A DNA stretch of 8,388 nt, from contig JAUYKR010000064.1 in NCBI GenBank assembly GCA_030699855.1, forward strand, positions 1 through 8,388. The letters are read 5' to 3'. The position numbers were made by a program, and so were the translations under genes. Of this stretch, positions 1-7,178 are shown in pieces. The DNA comes from a bacterium. GTDB taxonomy: Bacteria > Patescibacteriota > Gracilibacteria > JAUYGZ01. Each line of letters opens with the position of its first letter. Positions within the stretch are counted from its first letter, which is position 1. A model generated the notes under the pieces. The model was not told the origin of the DNA. It saw only the letters and a list, made by a program, of their open reading frames with translations, and searched no databases.

Positions 1-1
1 G

Positions 2-283
2 CAGCAGCTTCAGGCGGAGATGGCCCGGCAACTCTCCCTGCTTCAAAGTGATCTCGATCAAAAGAGAAAGGCTCAGGAAGACGCTTTGGCCCTGAAAAAG
101 TCTAAAATGATCGAGGAGATCCGGGCTCTGGCCGACGAAGAGAAAAAGAACATTATCAAAACTGCGGAAAAGGCGGTTCTCGGTACCATGACCAAGGTCA
201 TTCTCCACATCGTTTCCAACAAGGTTCCCGCCAACGTCGTTCAGGAAAGCGTCAGCGACGCCTGGAAGCACTATCAGCAATAA
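2..283 (+). CDS. atpF: F-type ATP synthase subunit b, C-terminal part (5' end outside window)
   Basis: The reading frame is open from base 2 to the TAA at 281-283, giving about 93 residues of the C-terminal end of the b subunit. Subunit b is the peripheral stalk that ties F1, through delta, to the membrane a subunit. The visible part is strongly charged and helical, with many Lys, Glu, Gln and Leu and no membrane segment, as expected for the coiled-coil dimerisation and delta-binding region. The membrane helix would be upstream of the window. The last 40 residues (around AEKAVLGTMTKVILHIVSN) match in style the delta-binding end of b. An internal ATG at 20 is not the true start, because the frame runs past it to the window edge. 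The call leans on position before atpH as well as on sequence, since b subunits are poorly conserved. Confidence 0.85.
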   Translation, partial: QQLQAEMARQLSLLQSDLDQKRKAQEDALALKKSKMIEEIRALADEEKKNIIKTAEKAVLGTMTKVILHIVSNKVPANVVQESVSDAWKHYQQ

Positions 284-284
284 A

Positions 285-962
285 ATGATAAACAGCCTCT
301 TTACCGTTCTTTTAATTGATTTCCTGGACCTGTTCAAGGCTCACCCGGACATCTTTAGGAAGACGTCTGATTACCGAAAAAAGTTGATCTTTGATGCCTT
401 TCAGTCAGACGCCCTGGCGGAAGCTTTTCCTTACCAGTCGGAGGCGGAGGTCGTGGATGATCTGCTGCTGACAGTCCGGATGTTGACGGCGGAAGCACCC
501 ATGAGCGAGGGTAGTTCGTTGGTCAAAGCTTTTTCTCAGTACCTTTTGCGAGAGTTCCCATCTCGTTTTGATCAATTTGACCGAAAGTTCCTCCTGAGCC
601 GCCGGGAGGACCAGATGACCAGTTTGATGAGCATTTTTCCCCAGAAAACACGTTTTTCCACTCAACTGCGGCAGCTTCCGATCAGCTCAACTCCCCAGGA
701 TATTTCCGAAGCCATAGTTGGTTTTCTTCAGGCCATGAAGCCGTGTCCTCGCGTTTTGGTTCAAAGCGCAGTGGAGTGCACACCTTCATTCAAGCAACAG
801 ATTCGAACGCATTTTTTGCAGCAGTTTCCCACCAGCTTTCTCACCTTTCAGGTCAATCACCAGCTCATTGGAGGGCTTCGCTTCTTCATCGATGGCAAGG
901 TTCGCGATCTGTCCTGGTTTTCAAAAATTCAGGCACTCACCCAGTTTACTTCACATCTTTAA
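285..962 (+). CDS. atpH: F-type ATP synthase subunit delta
   Basis: Delta caps the F1 alpha3-beta3 head and binds the b stalk. The C-terminal third is recognisable: VQSAVECTPSFKQQI, then a conserved Ile-Gly-Gly (LIGGLRFFIDG) and an Asp-x-Ser (RDLSWFSKI) near the end, the hallmark of delta C-termini. The N-terminal ~130 residues should form the six-helix bundle that binds alpha, but show little obvious family signature. At 225 residues the protein is longer than the usual ~175-185, the excess being in the N-terminal and middle region. The start ATG at 285 lies one base after the atpF stop, which suggests coupled translation; there is no Shine-Dalgarno sequence. Position between atpF and atpA supports the call. 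A misassigned start is unlikely because the frame is closed just upstream by the atpF junction. Confidence 0.88.
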   Translation: MINSLFTVLLIDFLDLFKAHPDIFRKTSDYRKKLIFDAFQSDALAEAFPYQSEAEVVDDLLLTVRMLTAEAPMSEGSSLVKAFSQYLLREFPSRFDQFDRKFLLSRREDQMTSLMSIFPQKTRFSTQLRQLPISSTPQDISEAIVGFLQAMKPCPRVLVQSAVECTPSFKQQIRTHFLQQFPTSFLTFQVNHQLIGGLRFFIDGKVRDLSWFSKIQALTQFTSHL

Positions 963-974
963 CCGACTCTTTTT

Positions 975-2483
975 ATGGCAGAAAATCTGCTCAAACCCCT
1001 TCTCGATCAGTTGGAAAGCGTTCTCCTGAGCGAAAAGCCGATGGAATCCAAGGACGGCCAGCGTTTTGGCATGATTACATCCTACAAGGATGGAGTCATC
1101 CAAATCAAAGGCCTCCACAACCTGAAGATGGGTGAAGTGGTGACTATTCAAGGCACGGACAATCAGGCCCTGGTGATGAACCTGGAGCAGGATCAGGCCT
1201 ACGCTCTGGTGTTGCAGGCTGGCCATGGGGTCAAAGAAGGACTCTTTGTGGAGTCCAATAATCAATTTCTGGAAATTCCGGTTTCCGATGACTACCTCGG
1301 CCGAGCAGTGGACCCTTTGGGTCGCCCAATCGATGGCGGAAAGGCTATCAAATCCAAAGTTCGCTACCCGCACGAAAAAGTTGCTCCCGGGGTCATCAAG
1401 AGAAAGTCGGTAGATACCCCCGTCCAAACCGGAATTTTGGCCATTGATTCGCTTATCCCAGTCGGTCGCGGTCAGCGAGAGCTGATCATTGGCGACCGTC
1501 AAACCGGTAAGACGACCGTAGCCCTCGATACGATCATTAATCAGAAGGGAAAAGATCTGATCTGCATCTATGTTGCCATCGGCCAAAGAGAGGCCAGGAC
1601 CGCTCAGGTCTTCGAAACCCTCAAGCGCCATGAGGCGCTCGACTACACCATCATGGTGTCTTCCTCTGCGTCATCCTCGGCGGTGCTTCAGTTTTTGGCT
1701 CCTTACGCCGGCTCCGCCATCGGCGAATACTTCATGGATCAGGGCAAGGAAGTTCTGATCGTTTTCGATGATCTTTCCAAGCACGCCGTAGCCTATCGGG
1801 AAATGTCCCTGCTGCTTCGCCGTCCACCCGGACGAGAAGCCTACCCGGGAGATGTCTTTTACTTGCATTCCCGACTGCTGGAGCGGGCCGCGAAGCTGAA
1901 TGAAAAGAATGGTGGCGGAAGCATGACGGCTTTGCCCATCATCGAAACTCAGGCTAACGACGTGTCCGCCTATATTCCCACCAACGTTATTTCCATCACC
2001 GACGGGCAGATCTTCCTGGAGACCGATCTTTTTAACCGTGGTATCCGACCGGCCATCAACGTCGGTATTTCCGTTTCCCGTGTGGGTGGAGCGGCGCAGA
2101 CAAAAATTATGAAGAAGGTATCGGGCTCGGTTAAATTGGAACTATCCCAGTATTACGAACTGGAAGCGTTTTCCCAGTTCGCCAGCGACCTGGATGAAGC
2201 CCCCAAAAAGGTTTTGACCAGAGGACGACGAATTGTCGAAGCCCTGAAGCAAAAGCAGAACAGCCCCTACGCTCTGTGGCAGGAGGTGGTCATCCTGTCC
2301 GCCGCCACCGGCGGCTATCTGGATGCTATCGAGGCTGCGGATGTAGCCGTTCGGCTGCAGCAGTTATTGGCCTCTTTTGAGGTCCAGCAAAAGGATTTAA
2401 TGAAACAGATCATGGACAAAAAGGAGATGACCGATGACATCAAAAAGGGCCTTGATAAGGCACTCAAAGCATTTTTTAAATAA
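975..2483 (+). CDS. atpA: F-type ATP synthase subunit alpha
   Basis: Alpha is the non-catalytic, regulatory nucleotide-binding subunit of F1 (502 residues, normal length). Domains: beta-barrel about 25-95, nucleotide-binding domain about 96-370, C-terminal helices about 371-502. Visible motifs: Walker A GDRQTGKT at 173-180, the family stretch VALDTIINQK at 182-191, Walker B LIVFDDLS at 261-268, PGREAYPGDVFYLHSRLLER at 285-304, ETQANDVSAYIPTNVISITD at 324-343, and the arginine finger in SRVGGAAQ (R369), which completes the catalytic site of the neighbouring beta. All key residues are present. The segment usually reading SDLDxAT reads SDLDEAPKK here, a small drift. The start ATG at 975 follows a T-run (ctcttttt) 12 bases after atpH, with no Shine-Dalgarno sequence. 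It is in operon with atpH and atpG. Confidence 0.99.
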   Translation: MAENLLKPLLDQLESVLLSEKPMESKDGQRFGMITSYKDGVIQIKGLHNLKMGEVVTIQGTDNQALVMNLEQDQAYALVLQAGHGVKEGLFVESNNQFLEIPVSDDYLGRAVDPLGRPIDGGKAIKSKVRYPHEKVAPGVIKRKSVDTPVQTGILAIDSLIPVGRGQRELIIGDRQTGKTTVALDTIINQKGKDLICIYVAIGQREARTAQVFETLKRHEALDYTIMVSSSASSSAVLQFLAPYAGSAIGEYFMDQGKEVLIVFDDLSKHAVAYREMSLLLRRPPGREAYPGDVFYLHSRLLERAAKLNEKNGGGSMTALPIIETQANDVSAYIPTNVISITDGQIFLETDLFNRGIRPAINVGISVSRVGGAAQTKIMKKVSGSVKLELSQYYELEAFSQFASDLDEAPKKVLTRGRRIVEALKQKQNSPYALWQEVVILSAATGGYLDAIEAADVAVRLQQLLASFEVQQKDLMKQIMDKKEMTDDIKKGLDKALKAFFK

Positions 2484-2489
2484 TCCATC

Positions 2490-3386
2490 ATGGCGAGCCT
2501 GCTCGAAACCCGCAAAAAGATCGGGAGCGTCAAACAGACGCGAAAAATCACCAAGGCTATGCAGTTGGTGTCTGCCAGCAAAATGAAGATTTTTCAGAAG
2601 AGGGCGGTGGCTGCCCGCCAATACGCCTGGGATCTCTTGGAAGTGTTGAAGTATCACGCTTCGGAAGAACAAATTTCGTCGTTCCTCGATCATCGTTCAT
2701 CTGGAAAAGTTCTCTTTGTCCTGTATTCCTCCGACAAGGGCCTTTGCGGGCCCCTGAATTCAAAGCTGTTTAAATCGTTGTTTTCTTCCGCTGCCTGGTT
2801 GCAGACTCCAGCCGCCGATCGTCTTCTCATCACTATTGGCAAAAAGGCCGCCGACTTCGCCCAGTTCAACGAGATCCCGGTTGCCAAGAGTTTTAAGGGT
2901 TTGAAGGAAAAGATGGACATTCTGGACGCTCTTACCTTTATTCAGCCGATCTTCGAGTATTGGCAAAAGGACATCGTAAAGAAGATTTACATGGTGGCCC
3001 CGCATTACAAAAGCACTCTGGTGTTCTATCCGGTGCTCAAAACCTTCCTCCCCTTTTCTTTCGAGATGATCGAGGAGCATTTGAATGTGGACGCGGAATC
3101 GGGACGCCAGCTGCTGCCGAGAACCAGGGAGGGCTGTATGATCTACGAACCCAGCCAGGCGAGGTTTCTGGAAGTGCTGTTTGAACAGGTCGCTCAGATG
3201 TTGTTTCTTCAGGCCTTTTTGGAGCTGAAGGCCGCTGAATATTCCAGCCGCATGGTGGCCATGCAAAACGCTACAGATAATGCCAGTGACCTCATTCATG
3301 GTCTCACCCTCGTCTACAACAAGGCCCGTCAGGCCAAGATCACCCAGGAACTTTCGGAAATGGCCGGCACCATGGCCGCCTTGTAA
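2490..3386 (+). CDS. atpG: F-type ATP synthase subunit gamma
   Basis: Gamma is the central rotor shaft whose turning inside the alpha3-beta3 ring drives ATP synthesis. The two conserved ends that form the coiled coil are clear: N-terminal MASLLETRKKIGSVKQTRKI followed by TKAMQLVSASKM, and C-terminal SRMVAMQNATDNASDLI followed by LTLVYNKARQAKITQELSEM. The middle carries the Rossmann-like domain, including SSDKGLCGPLNSKL around residues 80-93. Length is 298 residues, slightly above the usual ~285-290. The start ATG at 2490 is six bases past the atpA stop; no Shine-Dalgarno sequence. A 42-base gap, the longest in the operon, separates it from atpD. Confidence 0.98.
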   Translation: MASLLETRKKIGSVKQTRKITKAMQLVSASKMKIFQKRAVAARQYAWDLLEVLKYHASEEQISSFLDHRSSGKVLFVLYSSDKGLCGPLNSKLFKSLFSSAAWLQTPAADRLLITIGKKAADFAQFNEIPVAKSFKGLKEKMDILDALTFIQPIFEYWQKDIVKKIYMVAPHYKSTLVFYPVLKTFLPFSFEMIEEHLNVDAESGRQLLPRTREGCMIYEPSQARFLEVLFEQVAQMLFLQAFLELKAAEYSSRMVAMQNATDNASDLIHGLTLVYNKARQAKITQELSEMAGTMAAL

Positions 3387-3428
3387 TTTTTTCTTTCGTC
3401 CGCCCGCTTATCTTCTAACTTTCGTTCT

Positions 3429-4838
3429 ATGGCAGCTGCCCCAGCAATCGCGCTTCCTGTCGGAAAGATCGCCCGTGTTATCGGCGTGGTCGTCGACGTC
3501 TATTTTGTCGATCATATTCCGGAGATGTACAGCGCTCTTCACGTGCCGAGGCCGGATGGAGAAGTGTTGACTTTGGAGGTGCAAAGCCATCTGGGCGGCG
3601 GAGTGGTCCGGGCCATTTCCATGAGCACGACCGATGGACTTTTTGTCGGCCAGGAGGTCACGGATAGCCTGAGTCCCATCACCACCCCGGTAGGAGAGGC
3701 AGTTCTTGGCCGAGTTCTCAACGTCACCGGCGATCCCATCGACGATAAACCACTGGCGAAAAACATCGAGCGGCGCCCCATTCACGTCACCCCTCCGGGC
3801 TTCACGGAGCAGAGCGGAAAGATCGAGGTATTTGAGACCGGAATCAAAGTGATCGATCTGCTCTGCCCTTTCATCAAAGGCGGCAAGGTGGCACTCTTCG
3901 GCGGAGCCGGCGTGGGCAAGACGGTGATGATGCAAGAGCTGATTAACAACGTGGCCAAGGCCCACGGCGGATACTCCGTGTTTGCCGGAGTCGGTGAGCG
4001 CTCCCGCGAAGGCAATGACCTGATCAAAGAAATGGAAGAGTCCAAGGTTATCGACAAACTGGCGATGGTCTTTGGCCAAATGAACGAGCCGCCGGGCGCG
4101 CGCATGCGCGTCGGACTCACGGGTCTGACGATCGCTGAAAAGTTTCGCGATGAAGGTCGGGACATTTTGATGTTCATCGACAACATTTTCCGCTTTACCC
4201 AGGCCGGTTCAGAGGTGTCCGCCCTGCTTGGCCGACTGCCTTCCGCCGTGGGATACCAGCCCACCCTGGCCACCGACATGGCCGCCCTGCAGGAGCGTAT
4301 TACTTCCACCAAGACCGGATCGATTACCTCCGTGCAGGCCGTGTATGTGCCGGCCGACGACATCACCGACCCTGCTCCGGCTACGACTTTCGCCCACCTG
4401 GATGCCACTATCGTTTTGAGCCGCACTTTGGCCTCGCTGGGTATTTACCCGGCGGTGGATCCTCTGGACTCCAATTCCGTGGCCTTGAAGTCGGACATCG
4501 TGGGAGAGGATCATTACCTCGTCGCCAACCGAGTCCGCCAGATCTTGCAGCGCTATAAGGAACTTCAGGACGTCATTGCCATCCTGGGCATCGACGAACT
4601 GTCCGAGGAAGACAAGCTGGTGGTGTACCGAGCCCGCAAGGTGCAGAAATTTTTGTCTCAGAACTTTCACGTGGCCGAGCAGTTTACGGGAGTAAAAGGC
4701 CAGTACATCAAGCGCGAGGATACCATCCGCAGTTTTAAGGAAATCCTGGATGGCCAGCACGACGCCGTGAGCGAGCAGCACTTCTACATGGCAGGAACCA
4801 TCGAGGAGGTGGTGGAACGGCAGCACCAAAAGAAATAA
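3429..4838 (+). CDS. atpD: F-type ATP synthase subunit beta (catalytic)
   Basis: Beta holds the catalytic sites of F1 (EC 7.1.2.2); 469 residues, normal length. N-terminal beta-barrel about 10-85, nucleotide-binding domain about 86-360, helical C-terminal domain after that. Visible: Walker A GGAGVGKT at 158-165, GERSREGND at 189-197 with the catalytic Glu190, Walker B ILMFIDNIFRF at 246-256, SALLGRLPSAVGYQPTLATD at 264-283, and the DELSEED lever loop at 389-395. Everything needed for catalysis is intact. Two departures from the near-universal sequence: Gly to Ala after LATDM (A285), and SNSVALKSD at 348-356 where most beta subunits have a Ser-Arg before the next Leu. The start ATG at 3429 is preceded by a pyrimidine-rich 42-base gap with no Shine-Dalgarno sequence. 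Confidence 0.99.
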   Translation: MAAAPAIALPVGKIARVIGVVVDVYFVDHIPEMYSALHVPRPDGEVLTLEVQSHLGGGVVRAISMSTTDGLFVGQEVTDSLSPITTPVGEAVLGRVLNVTGDPIDDKPLAKNIERRPIHVTPPGFTEQSGKIEVFETGIKVIDLLCPFIKGGKVALFGGAGVGKTVMMQELINNVAKAHGGYSVFAGVGERSREGNDLIKEMEESKVIDKLAMVFGQMNEPPGARMRVGLTGLTIAEKFRDEGRDILMFIDNIFRFTQAGSEVSALLGRLPSAVGYQPTLATDMAALQERITSTKTGSITSVQAVYVPADDITDPAPATTFAHLDATIVLSRTLASLGIYPAVDPLDSNSVALKSDIVGEDHYLVANRVRQILQRYKELQDVIAILGIDELSEEDKLVVYRARKVQKFLSQNFHVAEQFTGVKGQYIKREDTIRSFKEILDGQHDAVSEQHFYMAGTIEEVVERQHQKK

Positions 4839-4847
4839 TCAAGAATC

Positions 4848-5270
4848 ATGGCTAAAACTTTTCAGCTCGTTGTCAGAACTCCCGATCGGGAGCTTGAAAA
4901 TCGCGAGGTGGACTACGTTCAACTCGCCACCGAGGATATGGGTCTCCTGACCATTCTTCACGGGCATGCTTCCTTGTCCGGAACCATCTTTCTGACAAGA
5001 ATGATCATCAGGGGGTCGGGATTTGAAGAGGAATATATTCTTCGCAGAGGATTGGTTTTCGTGTCGCTGGAGTCAAAGACGGTGACCGTCATGGCGTACC
5101 ATGCCGAAAAAACCCGGGAGGTTCAGCTCTCGACCGTGTCCGAGTATCTTCGTCAGATTGAAGAAGCTCTTCATGGGGGACCCGAGCGGCTCAATGAACT
5201 GCAAGTCTCGTATCTGCAGAACGAAAAACTGGCTGTCTCCAAGCACTTGAAAGATTTTGAAAAAGTGTGA
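4848..5270 (+). CDS. atpC: F-type ATP synthase subunit epsilon
   Basis: Epsilon binds gamma and the c-ring and can inhibit ATP hydrolysis; 140 residues, typical length. The N-terminal beta-sandwich (about 1-90) shows the family pattern: FQLVVRTPDRELENREVDYV, LATEDMGLLTILHGHASL in place of the common GILP-nH, and RRGLVFVSLESKTVTVMAYH in place of the common G-G-hydrophobic strand ending in LA. The C-terminal ~45 residues form the two-helix tail (TREVQLSTVSEYLRQIEEAL and after). Start ATG at 4848, nine bases after atpD; no Shine-Dalgarno sequence. It is the last gene of the operon. Its TGA stop (5268-5270) directly abuts the stop of the convergent gene, with no base between and no hairpin-plus-T-run terminator. 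Confidence 0.94.
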   Translation: MAKTFQLVVRTPDRELENREVDYVQLATEDMGLLTILHGHASLSGTIFLTRMIIRGSGFEEEYILRRGLVFVSLESKTVTVMAYHAEKTREVQLSTVSEYLRQIEEALHGGPERLNELQVSYLQNEKLAVSKHLKDFEKV

Positions 5271-7166
5271 TCACCGCCGCAGAAATTCTTCCAGCTCGTA
5301 CTTTTCCAGCAGCTGTTCCAGCCGCTGTTCCTGAACTCCGTTTTCCAGAGAAGCGTGGATCACGTGTCCTTGTCTCCAGACGCCCACGTGGGAAATCTCC
5401 TTGTCTTTGGAGTGGAGGAAAACCAGATCATCGTTCTGGAGCTCGGCTTCGCACACTTCCATCGTGCAGCAGGTCTTCTGATCCTGAGTGTTTCGCGGCA
5501 GCAAAATCCCCTTCACTTCCCAAAAGTAGCGCTGGACGAAGGCTGAGCAATCAATCCCCTCCTCCGAGTTGCCGCCGTAGAGGTATGGGCTTCCCAGCCA
5601 ATGCTGGAAGAATTCTTCAGCGGTTTTGCATGCCTTTCCCGGGATTGCGACCGGCCCGTTAGACATCGTTCCAAATTCCTTCACCAACCAACCTCTACTT
5701 CCATCAGCCCGTTCCGCTAGGAAGTACCCTTCGTACTCACCGAGGAGCTTCAGCACCTCGCCTTCCAGCAGCTGGGTTTGCCGATAGCGCAGTTCAAGGT
5801 CTCTCAACTGCTCTTTCGTCTTCGCCACCCCCAGCGGCTTGCGAAGGAGAAAAGGCTGCCCCTTCTCTATTTTAAGGAATGTCCCCTGCCAAAAATCATT
5901 TGCTCGAATCAGCTGTCCCTGGATAACTCTCTCGTAAAAATCGTGGATATGGTCGCTTATCTCACCACCTTCATCCAAGACAGAGCCTTTTGTCTGCAGA
6001 CTGGCGTAGTCCGAATCGACTTCGATGGTGCTTCCCGATGACCAGGCTAGTAAAAGCAAGACCTCCCCTGCTTGAAGCTCCCGGGCATCGAAACTCCTTT
6101 TTGTAAGCCTCCACTTGCCACTCACTCGTGAGTAGATCCCTGACTTCAGGGTCTTCGGCAGCTTCCAGGGCCGCCCCTTGGTATTGCGGAAGATCAGCTG
6201 GCTGTAGGCGCCTGGTCTCAGATCTAGGCCATCCTCCCTTGGTTCCAGGAGCAGCGCCGGTCGCTCCTGTACCAAGTCTTCCAAGCACTGCAGGCTGATG
6301 GAAGCAGTCAGGCGCGGGTTGACCTCGATTAAATACCAGCGTTGACCGTTCCAAATAGCGTCGATGCCAAAGAATCCCCAAAATCCGACTTCCACCAGCA
6401 GCTGTTTCAACTGGTCCAGTAAAACTTCCATCTGAGCAAACGCAGTTTCAGCCACAGCCGCCGGAGTAACGCCGACCGTTCCCATTTCGCAGCGGTTCCA
6501 CTCGGGAACGCGCGACAGTTGTTGCCACAGCGGGCCTGATCGGAGTTTTCCATCGCGGCTTAGGTGCAGGTTCATGGTATAGGTGGGGCCATCAACTAAT
6601 TCAGAGGCTTTGATAGCTGTCCCCTCTTCGATTTGCGGAGTCTCACCTGCTCGAACGAGGATGGTGGAAGTGCCAGCATGACCCACTCGCTTTTGCAGAA
6701 TGTAGGCTGAACCAAATTCCTGGCGGCAGCGCTCCGCGCTGTCCTTACCCCAGCTCAGGATGATAGAGCGCGGGATCGGAAGCTGACACTTTTGTGCTAG
6801 CGAAAAAAACTCAATTTTATCTTCGATCCGGCGGCAAAGTTTCACCTGTGCTGACCGGAGCGTCCAGCTCTGTTTGGCAAGGAAAGACAGGATTTTATTT
6901 GACGGCTTGAAGACGATGAATTCCAGATCAGCTTTCAGCGATTTGAGGTAGTTCAGGGTCTTGGCATGGCTGAGCAGTTCAGCGCTTCCCTCTGGTGGAG
7001 CTTGATCCGGACACTGCTCCTGAAGACACCAGACATCGACACCACTAGCCCTCATCAGTGGGATCAAATCTGAATAATAGGAGCAGAGAATGACGGCCCC
7101 GGTTGATTCGTGGATCCAGAGGGCCCTACGGGCGTCGAGTGATACGTATACGATCTTCTTTTCCAC
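5271..7166 (-). CDS. ATP-grasp ligase fused to SH3b-NlpC/P60 peptidase
   Basis: A 631-residue protein with two opposing enzyme modules. Residues 1-100 look like a pre-ATP-grasp domain. About 110-300 is an ATP-grasp fold: nucleotide-contacting Gln-Lys (QKRVGHAGTSTILV, 158-171), an acidic entry (ASELVDGPTYTMNL, 187-200) and the metal site GIDAIWNG with LIEVNPRLTAS (E281, N283, R285). Such enzymes activate a carboxylate as acyl phosphate and form an amide. Residues 300-440 are a beta-rich extension of unknown role. About 455-497 matches a bacterial SH3 domain (TQLLEGEVLKLLGEYEGYFL then GWLV). About 520-631 is NlpC/P60: GSPYLYGG, catalytic Cys540 in GIDCSAFVQRYFW, LPRNTQDQ, NDDLVFL, His593 in SHVGVW and His604 in VIHAS. 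SH3b before NlpC/P60 resembles YkfC-type gamma-D-glutamyl-diamino-acid endopeptidases. No signal peptide or membrane helix, so probably cytoplasmic. The start is GTG at 7166, without a Shine-Dalgarno sequence, 12 bases after the PLP gene and in the same frame. Domain calls are firm; substrate is unknown. Confidence 0.88.
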   Translation of the reverse strand: MEKKIVYVSLDARRALWIHESTGAVILCSYYSDLIPLMRASGVDVWCLQEQCPDQAPPEGSAELLSHAKTLNYLKSLKADLEFIVFKPSNKILSFLAKQSWTLRSAQVKLCRRIEDKIEFFSLAQKCQLPIPRSIILSWGKDSAERCRQEFGSAYILQKRVGHAGTSTILVRAGETPQIEEGTAIKASELVDGPTYTMNLHLSRDGKLRSGPLWQQLSRVPEWNRCEMGTVGVTPAAVAETAFAQMEVLLDQLKQLLVEVGFWGFFGIDAIWNGQRWYLIEVNPRLTASISLQCLEDLVQERPALLLEPREDGLDLRPGAYSQLIFRNTKGRPWKLPKTLKSGIYSRVSGKWRLTKRSFDARELQAGEVLLLLAWSSGSTIEVDSDYASLQTKGSVLDEGGEISDHIHDFYERVIQGQLIRANDFWQGTFLKIEKGQPFLLRKPLGVAKTKEQLRDLELRYRQTQLLEGEVLKLLGEYEGYFLAERADGSRGWLVKEFGTMSNGPVAIPGKACKTAEEFFQHWLGSPYLYGGNSEEGIDCSAFVQRYFWEVKGILLPRNTQDQKTCCTMEVCEAELQNDDLVFLHSKDKEISHVGVWRQGHVIHASLENGVQEQRLEQLLEKYELEEFLRR

Positions 7167-7178
7167 GCTATATAATAG

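Noticed and set aside
743..1135. 130-residue open frame overlapping the atpH/atpA junction
   Set aside because: Out of frame with two well-supported genes and with no recognisable family; a shadow frame.
3361..3397. Possible intrinsic terminator at the end of atpG: CGGC-N6-GCCG followed by a T-rich run
   Set aside because: The stem is only 4 bp, lies within the coding end, and is separated by 8 bases from the T-run; a terminator here would cut off atpD and atpC, which are needed in equal or greater amounts.
5305..5328. 12-base tandem repeat near the 3' end of the ligase-peptidase gene
   Set aside because: It encodes a Glu-Gln-x-Leu helical repeat (EQRLEQLL) in the protein tail; two copies only, explained by coding.
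5971..6381. 136-residue open frame inside the ATP-grasp region
   Set aside because: Lies in another frame of a gene with clear catalytic motifs; no domain signature of its own.
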